DNA of 64,000 nt from Streptomyces sp. Act143 (GCF_003143935.1 NZ_QFRX01000001.1:9331403-9395402), one strand, 5' to 3'; shown: positions 33,678-43,426, counted from the first letter of the stretch. Notes: generated by a model from the sequence alone, not told the origin. A program made the numbers and translations.

Positions 33678-33745
33678 GGGGTCGTCCTCGCTGATCAGAC
33701 CACCCGCGTGACACCTTCCTGCCGGCCCCCGCCTAGGGTGCGGAC

Positions 33746-34525
33746 ATGACCACGCAGCCGTACCTCACCGAACTGTTCTCCCTCCAAGACCGCGTCGCCC
33801 TCGTCACCGGCGGCAGCTCGGGCATCGGCCGGGCCGTCGCGGGTGCCCTGGCCCGCGCCGGGGCGAGCGTCGTGGTGGTGGCCCGCACGGAGGCGGAGCT
33901 GGCGGTGACCGTCGACGAGCTGACCGCGGACGGCTGCCGGGCCGCCTGGGTCAGCGCCGACCTCGGCACCCGCGACGGGGTGCGCGCGGCGGCCGAGGAG
34001 GCCGTGCGGGCCTTCGGGGAGCCCGACATCCTCGTCAACTCCGCCGGGATCAACCTGCGGCCCCCGATGAGCGAGCTGACCGAGGAGGTGTGGGACACGA
34101 CGATGGCCGTCAACCTGGAGGCACCCTTCCTGCTGGGGCAGCGTTTCGGTCCCGGCATGGCCGAGCGGGGCTTCGGACGGATCATCCACATCACGTCCCA
34201 GCAGGCGCACCGCGCCTTCGTGCAGAGCGGTGCCTACGGCGTCTCCAAGGGCGGCCTGGAGTCGCTCGCCCGGTCGCAGGCGGAGGCCTGGTCGCCGTAC
34301 GGCGTCACCTGCAACACGCTCGTGCCGGGCTTCGTGATGACACCGCTGAACGCACGCCTCGCGAACGACCCCGCGAAGGTCGAGGCGCTCGCCGCCCGCA
34401 CGATGGTCGGGCGCAACGGACTGGCCGAGGACTTCGAGGGCGCGGCGGTGTTCCTCGCGAGCCGCGCCTCCGCGTACATCACCGGCCAGTCGGTCTTCGT
34501 CGACGGCGGGCTGTCCGTGCACTAG
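33746..34525 (+). CDS. SDR family oxidoreductase
   Basis: 259-residue classical short-chain dehydrogenase. It has TGGSSGIG (cofactor), NSAGIN, catalytic Ser in HITSQQAH, YGVSK (Tyr/Lys), and a C-terminal ITGQSVFVDGG. An Arg after the first beta-alpha unit (VVVARTEAEL) fits NADP(H). The substrate is unknown; gluconate- or sugar-type dehydrogenases look similar. It converges on glnA with 15 bp between stops. Confidence 0.9.
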   Translation: MTTQPYLTELFSLQDRVALVTGGSSGIGRAVAGALARAGASVVVVARTEAELAVTVDELTADGCRAAWVSADLGTRDGVRAAAEEAVRAFGEPDILVNSAGINLRPPMSELTEEVWDTTMAVNLEAPFLLGQRFGPGMAERGFGRIIHITSQQAHRAFVQSGAYGVSKGGLESLARSQAEAWSPYGVTCNTLVPGFVMTPLNARLANDPAKVEALAARTMVGRNGLAEDFEGAAVFLASRASAYITGQSVFVDGGLSVH

Positions 34526-34540
34526 CCCCCGGAACGTCCG

Positions 34541-35950
34541 CTACACGTCGAAATACAGCTCGAACTCATGCGGATGCGGGCGCAGTTGCAGCGGTGCGAT
34601 CTCGTTCGTGCGCTTGAGGTCGATCCATGTCTCGATCAGGTCCGGGGTGAAGACATCACCTTGGAGGAGGTAGTCGTGGTCGGCCTCCAGGGCGTTGAGG
34701 ACCGCCGGGAGGTCGGTCGGCACCTGAGGCACGCTCGCGTGCTCCTCGGGGGCGAGTTCGTAGAGGTCCTTGTCGACCGGTTCCGCCGGTTCCGTCTTGT
34801 TGCGGATGCCGTCCAGGCCGGCCAACAGCATGGCGGAGAAGGCGAGATACGGGTTGCAGGACGGGTCCGGGGCGCGGAACTCCAGACGTTTGGCCCGGGG
34901 GTCGGCGCCCGTGATGGGGATGCGGATGCAGGCGGAGCGGTTGCGCTGCGAGTAGACCAGGTTGACCGGCGCCTCGAAGCCGGGGACCAGACGGTGGTAC
35001 GAGTTGACCGTCGGGTTGGTGAACGCCAGCAGGGACGGAGCGTGTTTGAGCAGACCGCCGATGTAGTGGCGGGCCGACTCGGACAGCCCGGCGTAGCCCT
35101 CCTCGTCGTAGAAGAGCGGACTGCCGCCCTGCCACAGGGACTGGTGGGTGTGCATGCCGGAGCCGTTGTCACCGAAGATCGGCTTCGGCATGAAGGTGGC
35201 GGTCTTGCCGTTCCGCCAGGCGACGTTCTTGACGATGTACTTGTACAGCTGGAGATCGTCCGCGGCGTGCAGCAGGGTGTTGAACCGGTAGTTGATCTCC
35301 GCCTGCCCGGCGGTGCCGACCTCGTGGTGCTGCTTCTCCACCAGGATGTGGCACTTGATGAGTTCGAGGGTCATCTCCGCGCGCAGGTCGGCGAAGTGGT
35401 CGACCGGCGGGGTCGGGAAGTAGCCGCCCTTGTAACGCACCTTGTAGCCGCGGTTGTCCTCCAGCGCACCGGTGTTCCAGGCGCCCGCCTCCGAGTCGAT
35501 GTGGTAGAGAGCCTCGTTCTCCGAGGTCTTGAAGCGGGCGCTGTCGAAAACGTAGAACTCCGCCTCCGGGCCGAAGTACGCGGCGTCCGCGATGCCCGTC
35601 GACACCAGGTACGTCTCCGCCTTGCGCGCCACGTTGCGCGGGTCACGGCTGTACTGCTCGCCGGTCACCGGGTCGTGGATGAAGAAGTTGACGATCAGGG
35701 TCGCGTCCTTGCGGAACGGGTCGAGACGCGCCGTCGCCAGATCGGCGCGCAGCGCCATGTCGGACTCGTGGATGGCCTGGAAGCCCCTGATCGACGAGCC
35801 GTCGAAGGCCAGCTCCTCCTCGAAGTCGAAGATCTCCACCGGCACCGTGAAGTGCTGCATGATGCCCGGCAGATCACAGAAGCGCACATCCACGAACCTG
35901 ACGTCCACGTCCGAGATGAACTTCCTGGCTTCCTCGACGTTCTGGAACAT
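34541..35950 (-). CDS. glnA: Type I glutamine synthetase (GlnA1-like)
   Basis: 469-residue enzyme forming glutamine from glutamate, ammonia and ATP; active as a dodecamer. Visible family blocks are FDGSSIRGF, FGPEAEFYVFD, the active-site flap EAPVNLVYSQRNRSA, and KPIFGDNGSGMHTHQS. The adenylylation site Tyr is at residue 397 (DKDLYELAPEE), the canonical number, so GlnE control is expected. The ATG at 35950 follows GAAGGGTGAG. No GlnR-type box was found upstream. It is unclear if this is the main GlnA1 or a paralogue; its C-IR-P-S-C-style substitutions suggest divergence. Confidence 0.92.
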   Translation of the reverse strand: MFQNVEEARKFISDVDVRFVDVRFCDLPGIMQHFTVPVEIFDFEEELAFDGSSIRGFQAIHESDMALRADLATARLDPFRKDATLIVNFFIHDPVTGEQYSRDPRNVARKAETYLVSTGIADAAYFGPEAEFYVFDSARFKTSENEALYHIDSEAGAWNTGALEDNRGYKVRYKGGYFPTPPVDHFADLRAEMTLELIKCHILVEKQHHEVGTAGQAEINYRFNTLLHAADDLQLYKYIVKNVAWRNGKTATFMPKPIFGDNGSGMHTHQSLWQGGSPLFYDEEGYAGLSESARHYIGGLLKHAPSLLAFTNPTVNSYHRLVPGFEAPVNLVYSQRNRSACIRIPITGADPRAKRLEFRAPDPSCNPYLAFSAMLLAGLDGIRNKTEPAEPVDKDLYELAPEEHASVPQVPTDLPAVLNALEADHDYLLQGDVFTPDLIETWIDLKRTNEIAPLQLRPHPHEFELYFDV

Positions 35951-36052
35951 GCGACTCACCCTTCGCGGCGGATACGGCCGGGTGCCCTGCTGCGCACTGT
36001 AGGCACCGGAAGATGAGGGCGGAAGGCGCGCGGCGAATGGCACAATCGGCCC

Positions 36053-38722
36053 GTGGATCGGTGGATCCTCGAACGCGAGCCCGAGCTGACGCGACTGGCC
36101 GCGGCCGCCCGGGAGGCGGCAGCCGGTGCCGGTTCGGTGGCGCTCGTCCTCGGTGAGGCGGGCATCGGCAAGTCCAGCCTGGTGCGGGCCATGCCGGAGC
36201 GGCTGCCCGCGCACGCCCGGGTCCTCGTCGGCCAGTGCGACGACCTCGCCACCCGCCGCCCCCTCGGCCCGTTCCGCGACCTCGTCGGCAGCGTCGGAGC
36301 CGACCTCGCCCGGGCCGTCATGGAGGGCGGCGACCGCCACCGTGTCTACGAGGCCCTGTACGGCGAACTCGCCGGCACCCCGCACCCCGCGGTTCTCGTC
36401 GTCGAGGACGTCCACTGGGCCGACGAGGCCTCCCTGGACGCCCTGCGCTTCCTGGTCCGCCGCATCGAGGGACTGCCCGCGCTGCTCGTCCTGACCTACC
36501 GTGACGACGAGTTGAGCCGCGAACACCCCCTGCGCCACCTGCTGGGCCAAATCTCCCGTACGTCCCGCGTGCACCGGCTGCCCCTCGCCCGGCTGTCCCT
36601 GGACGCGGTGCGCGCCCTCAGCGCCTCCCGCCGGCTCGATCCCGCCCAGGTGTACGAAGTGACGTCGGGCAACCCCTTCTTCGTCGCCGAGATCGTGGCC
36701 GCGGGCGGCACCGGGGGAGTGCCCCCGACCGTCGTGGACGCCGTCCTGGCCCGGCTGCGCGGCCTGGACCCGGTCACGGTGGACGCGCTGGAACAGCTCG
36801 CCGTGGTGCCCTCCGCGGTCGAACGCCCCCTGGTCGACGCGCTGTTCAGGGACGGAGTCGCCGTACTGGCCGGCGCCGAGCAGCGCGGACTGCTCACGGT
36901 GGAGCCGGAACGGGTGGCGTTCCGCCACGAGTTGATCCGGCGGGCCGTCGCCGACTCCCTGCCCGCCGCCCGCCGCATCGACCTCAACCGCACCGTCCTC
37001 GCCGCGCTCGTCGCCCGGCCCGGCTGCGACGCCGCCCGCATCGTCCACCACGCCGACCAGGCCGGCGATCAGGACGCCATCGCCCGCTATGGGCCCGACG
37101 CCGCCCAGGATGCCGCCGATGCCGGCGCCCACCGCGAGGCCGCCGCCCAACTCCGGCTCGTGCTGCGCCAACGCGGCCGCTACGGCCCGGCCGACCTCGC
37201 CGACCTGCTCGAACGCTACGCCGTGGAGAGCTACACCATCGCCGACTCGGCCGCCGCCGTCACCGCCCAGCACGAGGCCGTCGCCCTGCGCCGCTCCCTG
37301 GGCGACATCCTCGGTCTCGGCGCCGACCTGCGCTGGCTGTCCCGCATCCACTGGTGGGCAGGCGACGCCGACCGGGCCCAGGAGGCCGCCCGCGAAGCCG
37401 TCGCCGTGCTGGAACACGCGGGCGACGACCGGCTCCTCGCCCTCGCCGTCAGCAACACCGCCCAGCTGCGCATGCTCTCCGACCGCTACGCCGAAGCCGT
37501 CGAACTCGGCGAGCGGGCCATCGCCCTGGCCCGCAAGGCAGACGACGCCGCGATCCTCTCCCACGCCCTGAACAACGTCGGCACGGCCCGCTGGCGCGGG
37601 GGCGACGCCGGCGGGCGGCGGCAACTGGAGGAGAGCCTGAAGGTGGCGCTCGCCGCGGGGGAGGTGGAACACGCCTGCCGCTCCTACGCCAACCTCATCT
37701 GGAACCTCCTCGACAACCTCCAGTACGCCGAAGCCGACCTGTTCCTGCCCCCGGCGATGGACCTCGCCGACCGCGCCGAACACCTCGGTTTCCTCACCTA
37801 CCTCCAGGTCGAGCTGGCCGTACGGCGCCTGGCCGCCGCCGACTGGGAGGCCGCCGAGAAGCACGCCGAGTACGGCATGCACGACTTCGTGCCCGCCCGC
37901 TGCCCCGCCCTCACCGTCCTCGCCCGGGTCCGCGTCCGCTGCGGACGCCCCGGCGCGGGTGAACTCCTCGCCGAGGCCCGCCGGATCGCCGTACGCACCA
38001 GGGAACTCCAGCGCACCGGGCCCGTCGCCGCGGCCCTCGCCGAGGCGGCCTGGCTGCGCGGCGACCTCGCGGCCGTCACGGCGGCCGCGGCACCCGTCCA
38101 CGCGCAGGCCGACCACCTGACCGGCATTCCCTACCGCGCCGAACTCGGCTACTGGCTCACCAAGGCCGGCCACCGGGTCCGGCTCGACGACTCGGAGCAT
38201 CCCTACGCCCTCCAGGCCCGCGGCCTCTGGCGGCAGGCCGCCACCCGCTGGCTGGCGGTCGGCTGCCCCTACGAGCACGCCGTCGCGCTCGCCGAGAGTC
38301 CCGACCCCGCCGACAAGCTCACCGCGCTCACCAGCCTCGACGCCCTCGGCGCCGAGCCGCGGGCCCGGCTGCTCCGTACCGAGCTGCGCCGGATCGGCGT
38401 ACGGCACGTCCCCCGCGGCCCGCTCGCCGCGACCCGGGAGAACCCCGCCGGGCTCACCCGGCGCCAGCTCCAGGGCATGCGGCTGCTGGCGGACGGCCTG
38501 ACCAACGCCGAGATCGCGGCCCGGCTCGTGGTGTCGGTGCGGACCGTCGACAACCACGTGCGGGCCGTTCTCGACAAACTGGACGCCCCCACGCGACGGC
38601 ACGCGGCCGACCGGGCGGCGCGGCTCGGACTGCTGGCGGAACACGAGGCGCCACCGCGTCCGGAGTGCGAAGCGCCGCCGCTTCCGGAGCGCGAGGGGCC
38701 GCTTCCGCACGCCGAAACCTAG
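36053..38722 (+). CDS. LAL-type LuxR regulator (large ATP-binding)
   Basis: 889-residue STAND-type regulator. Walker A is LGEAGIGKSS (about residues 34-43), Walker B AVLVVEDVHWADEAS, followed by a helical sensor region with TPR-like repeats (residues 330-700). A C-terminal LuxR HTH reads LTRRQLQGMRLLADGLTNAE then IAARLVVSVRTVDNHVRAVL. A Pro/Glu-rich tail with repeated EAPPRPEC/EAPPLPER motifs ends the protein. Divergent from glnA (starts 102 bp apart). Likely targets are itself, glnA or the downstream flavoenzyme. Confidence 0.92.
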   Translation: MDRWILEREPELTRLAAAAREAAAGAGSVALVLGEAGIGKSSLVRAMPERLPAHARVLVGQCDDLATRRPLGPFRDLVGSVGADLARAVMEGGDRHRVYEALYGELAGTPHPAVLVVEDVHWADEASLDALRFLVRRIEGLPALLVLTYRDDELSREHPLRHLLGQISRTSRVHRLPLARLSLDAVRALSASRRLDPAQVYEVTSGNPFFVAEIVAAGGTGGVPPTVVDAVLARLRGLDPVTVDALEQLAVVPSAVERPLVDALFRDGVAVLAGAEQRGLLTVEPERVAFRHELIRRAVADSLPAARRIDLNRTVLAALVARPGCDAARIVHHADQAGDQDAIARYGPDAAQDAADAGAHREAAAQLRLVLRQRGRYGPADLADLLERYAVESYTIADSAAAVTAQHEAVALRRSLGDILGLGADLRWLSRIHWWAGDADRAQEAAREAVAVLEHAGDDRLLALAVSNTAQLRMLSDRYAEAVELGERAIALARKADDAAILSHALNNVGTARWRGGDAGGRRQLEESLKVALAAGEVEHACRSYANLIWNLLDNLQYAEADLFLPPAMDLADRAEHLGFLTYLQVELAVRRLAAADWEAAEKHAEYGMHDFVPARCPALTVLARVRVRCGRPGAGELLAEARRIAVRTRELQRTGPVAAALAEAAWLRGDLAAVTAAAAPVHAQADHLTGIPYRAELGYWLTKAGHRVRLDDSEHPYALQARGLWRQAATRWLAVGCPYEHAVALAESPDPADKLTALTSLDALGAEPRARLLRTELRRIGVRHVPRGPLAATRENPAGLTRRQLQGMRLLADGLTNAEIAARLVVSVRTVDNHVRAVLDKLDAPTRRHAADRAARLGLLAEHEAPPRPECEAPPLPEREGPLPHAET

Positions 38723-38760
38723 GTACCCGGCGGACCCGAGCTGGGTGACGCACACGGATG

Positions 38761-38803
38761 TCCGGTCGATTGTGATGCGAGTAGAACGGGCGAATCGACC
38801 GGA
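38761..38803. promoter_or_regulatory. Inverted repeat with 11-bp arms before the BBE oxidoreductase
   Basis: TCCGGTCGATT (38761-38771) and its exact complement AATCGACCGGA (38793-38803) are separated by 21 bp (two helical turns). It lies 22 bp before the ATG at 38825. Two half-sites for a dimeric activator, or a hairpin leader. The LAL regulator just upstream is a natural candidate. Confidence 0.6.
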
Positions 38804-38824
38804 AATTCCGAAACGGGGGATCGC

Positions 38825-40249
38825 ATGTCCAGCACCGTCGCCCGCGCGGCACGCACCGAACTCACCGAACTCACCGGCTTCAAGGGTCAGTTGATCGGAC
38901 CCGACGACACCGGCTACCCACCGGCCCGAAGCGTCTACAACGCGATGATCGACCGTCGGCCCGCCCTCGTGGCCCGCTGCGCCGACGCGGACGCCGTCGC
39001 CCGCGTCATCGGCTTCGCCCGCACCCACGACCTGCCCCTCGCCGTGCGGGGCGGCGGCCATCACGGCGCCGGTCTGGGCACCGTCGACGACGGCGTGGTC
39101 CTCGACCTGTCACCGCTGAAGACCATCGAGGTCGACCCCGACTCCCGCACCGTGCGCGTCGACGGCGGGTGCCTGTGGGGCGAGGTCGACCGCGCCACCA
39201 ACGCCCACGGCCTCGCCACCCCCAGCGGCATCATCTCCACCACCGGCGTCGGCGGTCTCGCCACCGGCGGCGGACTCGGCCACCTCACCCGCAAGTGCGG
39301 GCTGACCATCGACAACCTGCTGGAGGTCGAGATCGTCCTCGCCGACGGGGAGAAGGTCGTCGCCAGCGGCTACGAGAACAGCGACCTGTTCTGGGCGGTC
39401 CGTGGCGGCGGCGGCAACTTCGGCGTCGTCACCTCGTTCCTGTTCCGGCTGCACGAGATCGGCACGGTGGTCGCCGGGCCCACCTTCTGGCCGGTCGAGA
39501 ACAGCGCCGAAGTCCTCACCGCCTACCGGGACTTCATCCTGAACGCTCCGCGCGAGCTCAACGGCTTCTTCCTGCACGGCACCGTGCCGCCCGCTCCGCC
39601 GTTCCCCGAGGAGATCCAGCTCCGCAAGACCGCCGGCATCGTCTGGTGCCACACCGGCGGCGACCCCGAGGACGCCGCCCGCGAGATGGCGCCGCTGCTC
39701 GACGCGCTGCCCGCGCCGCTGCTGCACGCCCCCATGGTGCTGCAACACCCTGAACTCCAGTCGATGTTCGACGGGCTCTACCCGCCCGGCCACCAGTGGT
39801 ACTGGCGCGCCGACTTCGTCGAGACCATCCCCGACGACGCCGTCGCCCTCCACGCCAAGTTCGGCGCCGAAGTCCCCACCATGCAGTCGACCATGCACCT
39901 CTACCCGATCGACGGCGCCGCCCACGACGTCGGCCAGGAGGAGACCCCGTGGGCCTACCGGCACGCCAACTGGGCGTCCGTGTACGCGGGAGTCGACCCC
40001 GACCCCGCCAACGCCGAGCTGATCAAACGCTGGACGGTGGACTACTTCGACGCGCTGCACCCGTTTTCGGCGGGCGGCGCCTACGTGAACATGATGATGG
40101 ACGAAGGCCAGGAACGCGTCCGGGCCAGCTACCGCGGCAACTACGACCGCCTGGCCCGCATCAAGGCCGCCCACGATCCGGACAACGTCTTCCGCCTCAA
40201 CCAGAACATCCAGCCGGCCCCGAAGCCGACGCACGAGGCGCGGCCGTAA
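38825..40249 (+). CDS. FAD-linked oxidoreductase with BBE domain
   Basis: 474-residue flavoenzyme of the berberine-bridge/VAO family. The FAD-binding domain shows LAVRGGGHHGAGLGTVDDGVV, whose His is the usual covalent FAD attachment, and SGIISTTGVGGLATGGGLGHLTRKCG, with the conserved Cys position often used for the second bond. The C-terminal BBE segment has YDRLARIKAAHDPDNVFRLNQNI. No signal peptide, so probably cytosolic. Such enzymes oxidise sugars, alcohols or secondary metabolites. Substrate unknown. Confidence 0.9.
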   Translation: MSSTVARAARTELTELTGFKGQLIGPDDTGYPPARSVYNAMIDRRPALVARCADADAVARVIGFARTHDLPLAVRGGGHHGAGLGTVDDGVVLDLSPLKTIEVDPDSRTVRVDGGCLWGEVDRATNAHGLATPSGIISTTGVGGLATGGGLGHLTRKCGLTIDNLLEVEIVLADGEKVVASGYENSDLFWAVRGGGGNFGVVTSFLFRLHEIGTVVAGPTFWPVENSAEVLTAYRDFILNAPRELNGFFLHGTVPPAPPFPEEIQLRKTAGIVWCHTGGDPEDAAREMAPLLDALPAPLLHAPMVLQHPELQSMFDGLYPPGHQWYWRADFVETIPDDAVALHAKFGAEVPTMQSTMHLYPIDGAAHDVGQEETPWAYRHANWASVYAGVDPDPANAELIKRWTVDYFDALHPFSAGGAYVNMMMDEGQERVRASYRGNYDRLARIKAAHDPDNVFRLNQNIQPAPKPTHEARP

Positions 40250-40291
40250 TCCGCGCGTCGGAGGCGGACCCGGGGTCCGGTGCGGTGCCCC

Positions 40292-40379
40292 GGCTGCGGG
40301 ACGGGGCACCGCGTCGAGCTTGGCTGCGGGATGGGGCACGGCGTCGAGCCCTGGCTGCGGGAGGGGGCACCGTCGTGCC
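40292..40379. repeat. 30-31-bp tandem repeat array between oxidoreductase and HAD genes
   Basis: Three units beginning GGCTGCGGGAnGGGGCAC at 40292, 40322 and 40353. Units 1 and 2 differ by a few bases and one insertion; unit 3 is shorter. The array fills most of the gap between two convergent genes. Confidence 0.8.
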
Positions 40380-40400
40380 CGGGGTTCGCGTCCGGACGGG

Positions 40401-41096
40401 TCAGGACGTCCCGGACGAACGCGTCAGCCAGTCGTAGGCGGCCCGTGCCGTGAACTCCGCCTGGCCGCCGCGCAGGAGCAGTGAGGCGGTGGCGAACTCC
40501 GGGGCGTCGGCCTGGGCGGCGACGTAGGGGACGGCGATGCAGCGCATCCCGGCCGCGTGCGCGGCGGCGGCGCCCGGGGCCGCGTCCTCCAGGACCACGC
40601 AGTCGGCCGGAGCCGCGCCGAGCCGGCGGGCCGCCTCCAGGAAGACGTCCGGTGCGGGCTTGCCGCGCTCGACCTCGTCGGCGGAGACCACGGTGTGCAG
40701 GAACGCGCCCAGGCCGGTGCCGGCCAGGATCGCCTCGATGGCCTCCGGCGACGACCCCGAGGCCACGGCCATCGGGACCCCTTCGGTCGCCAGCAGCTCC
40801 ACGAACTTGCGCATCTCGGGATACGCGGGCGTGGCGGCGCGTGCCAGCTCCAGGTAGCGGCGGTTCTTGGCGTCGAACACCTCCTCGACGGAGGCCGCGA
40901 GACCGTACTCCCGCTTCCAGATCCCGACCGTCTCCAGGGTGCTGATCCCGACGTACCGCTCGTGGTCCGCCCAGGTGTAGCCGGGGACGCCGTACTCGGC
41001 GAGGACCTGACGGCCGGCTTCGTAGTAGTTCGGCTCGCTGTCCACGAGCGTGCCGTCGAGATCGAAGATGACCGAGGTCGGGCCGAGCTTGCTCAT
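40401..41096 (-). CDS. HAD family hydrolase (beta-phosphoglucomutase/phosphatase-like)
   Basis: 231-residue HAD subfamily I protein. Catalytic DLDGT has Asp12 and Asp14; motif II is VASGSS, motif III the Lys in ERGKPAPDVFLEAA, motif IV LEDAAPG. The cap is helical (C1), as in phosphoglycolate phosphatase and beta-phosphoglucomutase. ATG 41096 is 20 bp after the Lrp stop, so the pair is an operon. Small phosphorylated metabolite is the expected substrate. Confidence 0.9.
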   Translation of the reverse strand: MSKLGPTSVIFDLDGTLVDSEPNYYEAGRQVLAEYGVPGYTWADHERYVGISTLETVGIWKREYGLAASVEEVFDAKNRRYLELARAATPAYPEMRKFVELLATEGVPMAVASGSSPEAIEAILAGTGLGAFLHTVVSADEVERGKPAPDVFLEAARRLGAAPADCVVLEDAAPGAAAAHAAGMRCIAVPYVAAQADAPEFATASLLLRGGQAEFTARAAYDWLTRSSGTS

Positions 41097-41116
41097 GTCG
41101 CCCAGGATGCCAAAGA

Positions 41117-41593
41117 TCAGCTCCGGGTCGCGCGGCCGATCGACTCCACCAGCGGCAGCAGCCGGTACGGCACCCGCTCGCGCAGCGCCACCTCGGTGCG
41201 GGTACGGACCACGCCCGGCAGGCTGATCACCTTCTGGATCACGTCCTCCAGATGCGCGTTGTCCCGCGCCACCACCCGCGTCAGCAGATCCCCGCCGCCC
41301 GCGATCGAGAAGGCCTCGACGATCTCCGGCACGGCGGCCAGCGCGTCGCCCACATCGTCGAGCCGTCCCTGGGTGACCTCGATGTGGACGAACGCCAGCA
41401 CCGGGTGGCCGAGGGCGGCGGGAGACAGCGAGGGCCCCGTGCCGGTGATCACACCGTCCCGTTCCAGCCGGTCCAGGCGCGCCTGGAGGGTGCCGCGCGC
41501 GACGCCGAGAATGCGGGCGTACTCGCGCACGCTCGTACGCGGCTGCTCCAGCAGCAGCCGCAGGATGCGGGTGTCGAGCTCGTCCACGGCCAT
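41117..41593 (-). CDS. Lrp/AsnC family regulator
   Basis: 158-residue regulator. An N-terminal HTH (LDTRILRLLLEQPRTSVREYARILGVARGTLQARLDRLERDGVI) is followed by an RAM/ACT domain (GHPVLAFVHIEVTQGRLDDVGDAL, VVRTRTEVALRERVPYRLLPL). ATG 41593 is preceded by AGGAGG. Divergent from the FUSC exporter with 209 bp between starts, so it may regulate both that gene and the HAD gene in response to an amino acid or aromatic compound. Confidence 0.91.
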   Translation of the reverse strand: MAVDELDTRILRLLLEQPRTSVREYARILGVARGTLQARLDRLERDGVITGTGPSLSPAALGHPVLAFVHIEVTQGRLDDVGDALAAVPEIVEAFSIAGGGDLLTRVVARDNAHLEDVIQKVISLPGVVRTRTEVALRERVPYRLLPLVESIGRATRS

Positions 41594-41802
41594 GCCGTCC
41601 GGCCTCCTGGTCTGTGGTCCGTTGGCCTGCCGCTGGACGGCGGCAGCCCTGGATGACTGTGCCAATGGCCCAGCATATGCGAGGCGACTTGAGCCAGTCG
41701 CGGGGCTGATGCTGCAATGAACCCGTCGATGGCGCTGCGGACCCCGCGGCGCCTTTTTCATGCCGGTATCCGAGAACGAAGAGACGCAGGGGGCGGGAAG
41801 CA

Positions 41803-43296
41803 GTGCTGAAGAGGGTGTTCGTGGCTCCGGACCCGGGCCGGGTGCGGCTGCGCTTCGCGGTGCGGGCCGTCGTCGGCATCGGGCTCGCGGTCGTCGTGTG
41901 CGGACTCGCCGGGCACTCCCTCGTCGGCGCCGTCACCGGCGGGCTCGCCGCGCTCCTCGCCCTGTTCACGGTCACCGACGCCACGGTCCGCGGCCAGGCG
42001 GTCACCACCGCGCTGCTGCCGGTCGTGGGCCTGCCGGTGCTCTCCGCCGCGGCCGCACTGCACGGCCACCCCGTCGCCCGTGACATCACCTTCCTGGCCG
42101 TGACCGGCGCCGGCGTGTACGCGCGCCGCTGGGGCCCGCGCGGGCACAGCCTCGGCGTGTTCGCGTTCATGACCTTCTTCGTCGCCCAGTTCCTGCGGGC
42201 CGGTACCGACCGGCTGCCCGAGCTGTACGCCGCCGTCCTGCTCTCCGTGGCCGTCGCGGCGGCCGTGCGCTTCGGCCTGTGGTGCTACGAGCGCCGGCTG
42301 CCCCCGCCCGCCGTGCCCGCCCCGCCCGCCGGGACCGGCCTCGCCCGGGTGACCACCCGCCAGGCCGTCCAGGCGACCGTCGGCGCGGCCTTCGCGCTCG
42401 TCGTGGGCCAGCTGGTGTCCGGGGACCGCTGGTACTGGGCCGTCGGCGCCACCTGGTGGGTCTTCGTCAACACCAGCTCGCGCGGCGAGACGCTAGTCCG
42501 CGGCTTCCGCCGGGTCCTGGGCACCGTGATCGGCATCGGCATCGGCCTGCTCGTCGCCGTTCCGCTGGACGGAGCGGGACTCCCGACGGCCGTGCTCCTC
42601 GCCGCCTGTGTCTTCGGGATCTTCTACACGGCCGCGGTCTCGTACACCTGGATGATGCTCTGCGTCACCGTCCTCGCCGAACTGCTCTACGGCCTCCTCG
42701 GCGTCCTCACCCCCGGACTGCTCGCGCTGCGCCTGGCGGAGACCGGCATCGGGGCGCTCGGCGCGGCCCTCGCCGTGCTGTTCGTGCTGCCCGTCACCAC
42801 GCACACCACGACCGACGCCTGGATCCAGCGCGCCCTGCGCTGCGTCCACGCCTGCACCGCCGAGGCCGCCGCCCGGCTCGCCGGCACCCCGGACGCCGAT
42901 CCGGCCCCGCGCGTAACCGAACTGGAGCAGCTGCTGGCCCGGGTACGGCTCTCCGTCGCCCCGCTGGTGCACCCGCTGAACCCGATGCTCGGCCGCAAGC
43001 GGCGCGCCCGCAGGGTCCTCGCTCTCCTCGACGACTGCGCCCGCGAGATCCGCGGCCTGGTGGCCGTCGCCGCCGATCCCGAGGCGTCCCACGACGCCCG
43101 CCTCGCCGCCGCCTGCTGGCGGGTGGAGGCCGCGGTGGAAGCCCTCACAGGCGGCGCGCACGGAACCCTGACGGTCACGGACCAGCCACCCGCCGAGGAA
43201 CCGGCCCTGGCCCACCTGCACGGCCTGGAGCGAGCCCTCACCGCCCTGGCGACACCGCTGCGCACACCACCGGGTTCACGCCTGGTCGGAACCTGA
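41803..43296 (+). CDS. FUSC family membrane protein (putative aromatic acid exporter)
   Basis: 497-residue protein with two sets of membrane helices, residues about 20-155 and 190-325, and a soluble C-terminal region. The second half carries QATVGAAFALVVGQLVSGDRWYWAVGATWWVF and FRRVLGTVIGIGIGLLVAVPL, typical of the FUSC/YccS fold. Related proteins export aromatic acids. GTG 41803 is preceded by GGGCGGGAAG. Divergent Lrp regulator suggests ligand-dependent control. Confidence 0.85.
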   Translation: MLKRVFVAPDPGRVRLRFAVRAVVGIGLAVVVCGLAGHSLVGAVTGGLAALLALFTVTDATVRGQAVTTALLPVVGLPVLSAAAALHGHPVARDITFLAVTGAGVYARRWGPRGHSLGVFAFMTFFVAQFLRAGTDRLPELYAAVLLSVAVAAAVRFGLWCYERRLPPPAVPAPPAGTGLARVTTRQAVQATVGAAFALVVGQLVSGDRWYWAVGATWWVFVNTSSRGETLVRGFRRVLGTVIGIGIGLLVAVPLDGAGLPTAVLLAACVFGIFYTAAVSYTWMMLCVTVLAELLYGLLGVLTPGLLALRLAETGIGALGAALAVLFVLPVTTHTTTDAWIQRALRCVHACTAEAAARLAGTPDADPAPRVTELEQLLARVRLSVAPLVHPLNPMLGRKRRARRVLALLDDCAREIRGLVAVAADPEASHDARLAAACWRVEAAVEALTGGAHGTLTVTDQPPAEEPALAHLHGLERALTALATPLRTPPGSRLVGT

Positions 43297-43426
43297 CGAC
43301 GACCCCACCCCCGAGTGACGACCGCCCCGTCCCCGCCCCCGGCACCCCGACGACCGCCGCCACATCCAGCCGCACAGCGACTCCGCCCCGCTCCCGCGGG
43401 GGCGTAGCATCGTCCCCCTCCCGGGC

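Noticed and set aside
35951..36052. GlnR box upstream of glnA
   Set aside because: No convincing gTnAc-n6-GaAAc motif was seen in the 102-bp divergent region.
35951..39064. Long minus-strand extension upstream of glnA, over the LAL gene
   Set aside because: It is the antisense of the LAL regulator. The glnA ATG at 35950 has its own RBS and gives the standard 469-residue protein.
40292..40379. CRISPR-like interpretation of the repeat arrays
   Set aside because: Units are contiguous without unique spacers and no cas gene is present.
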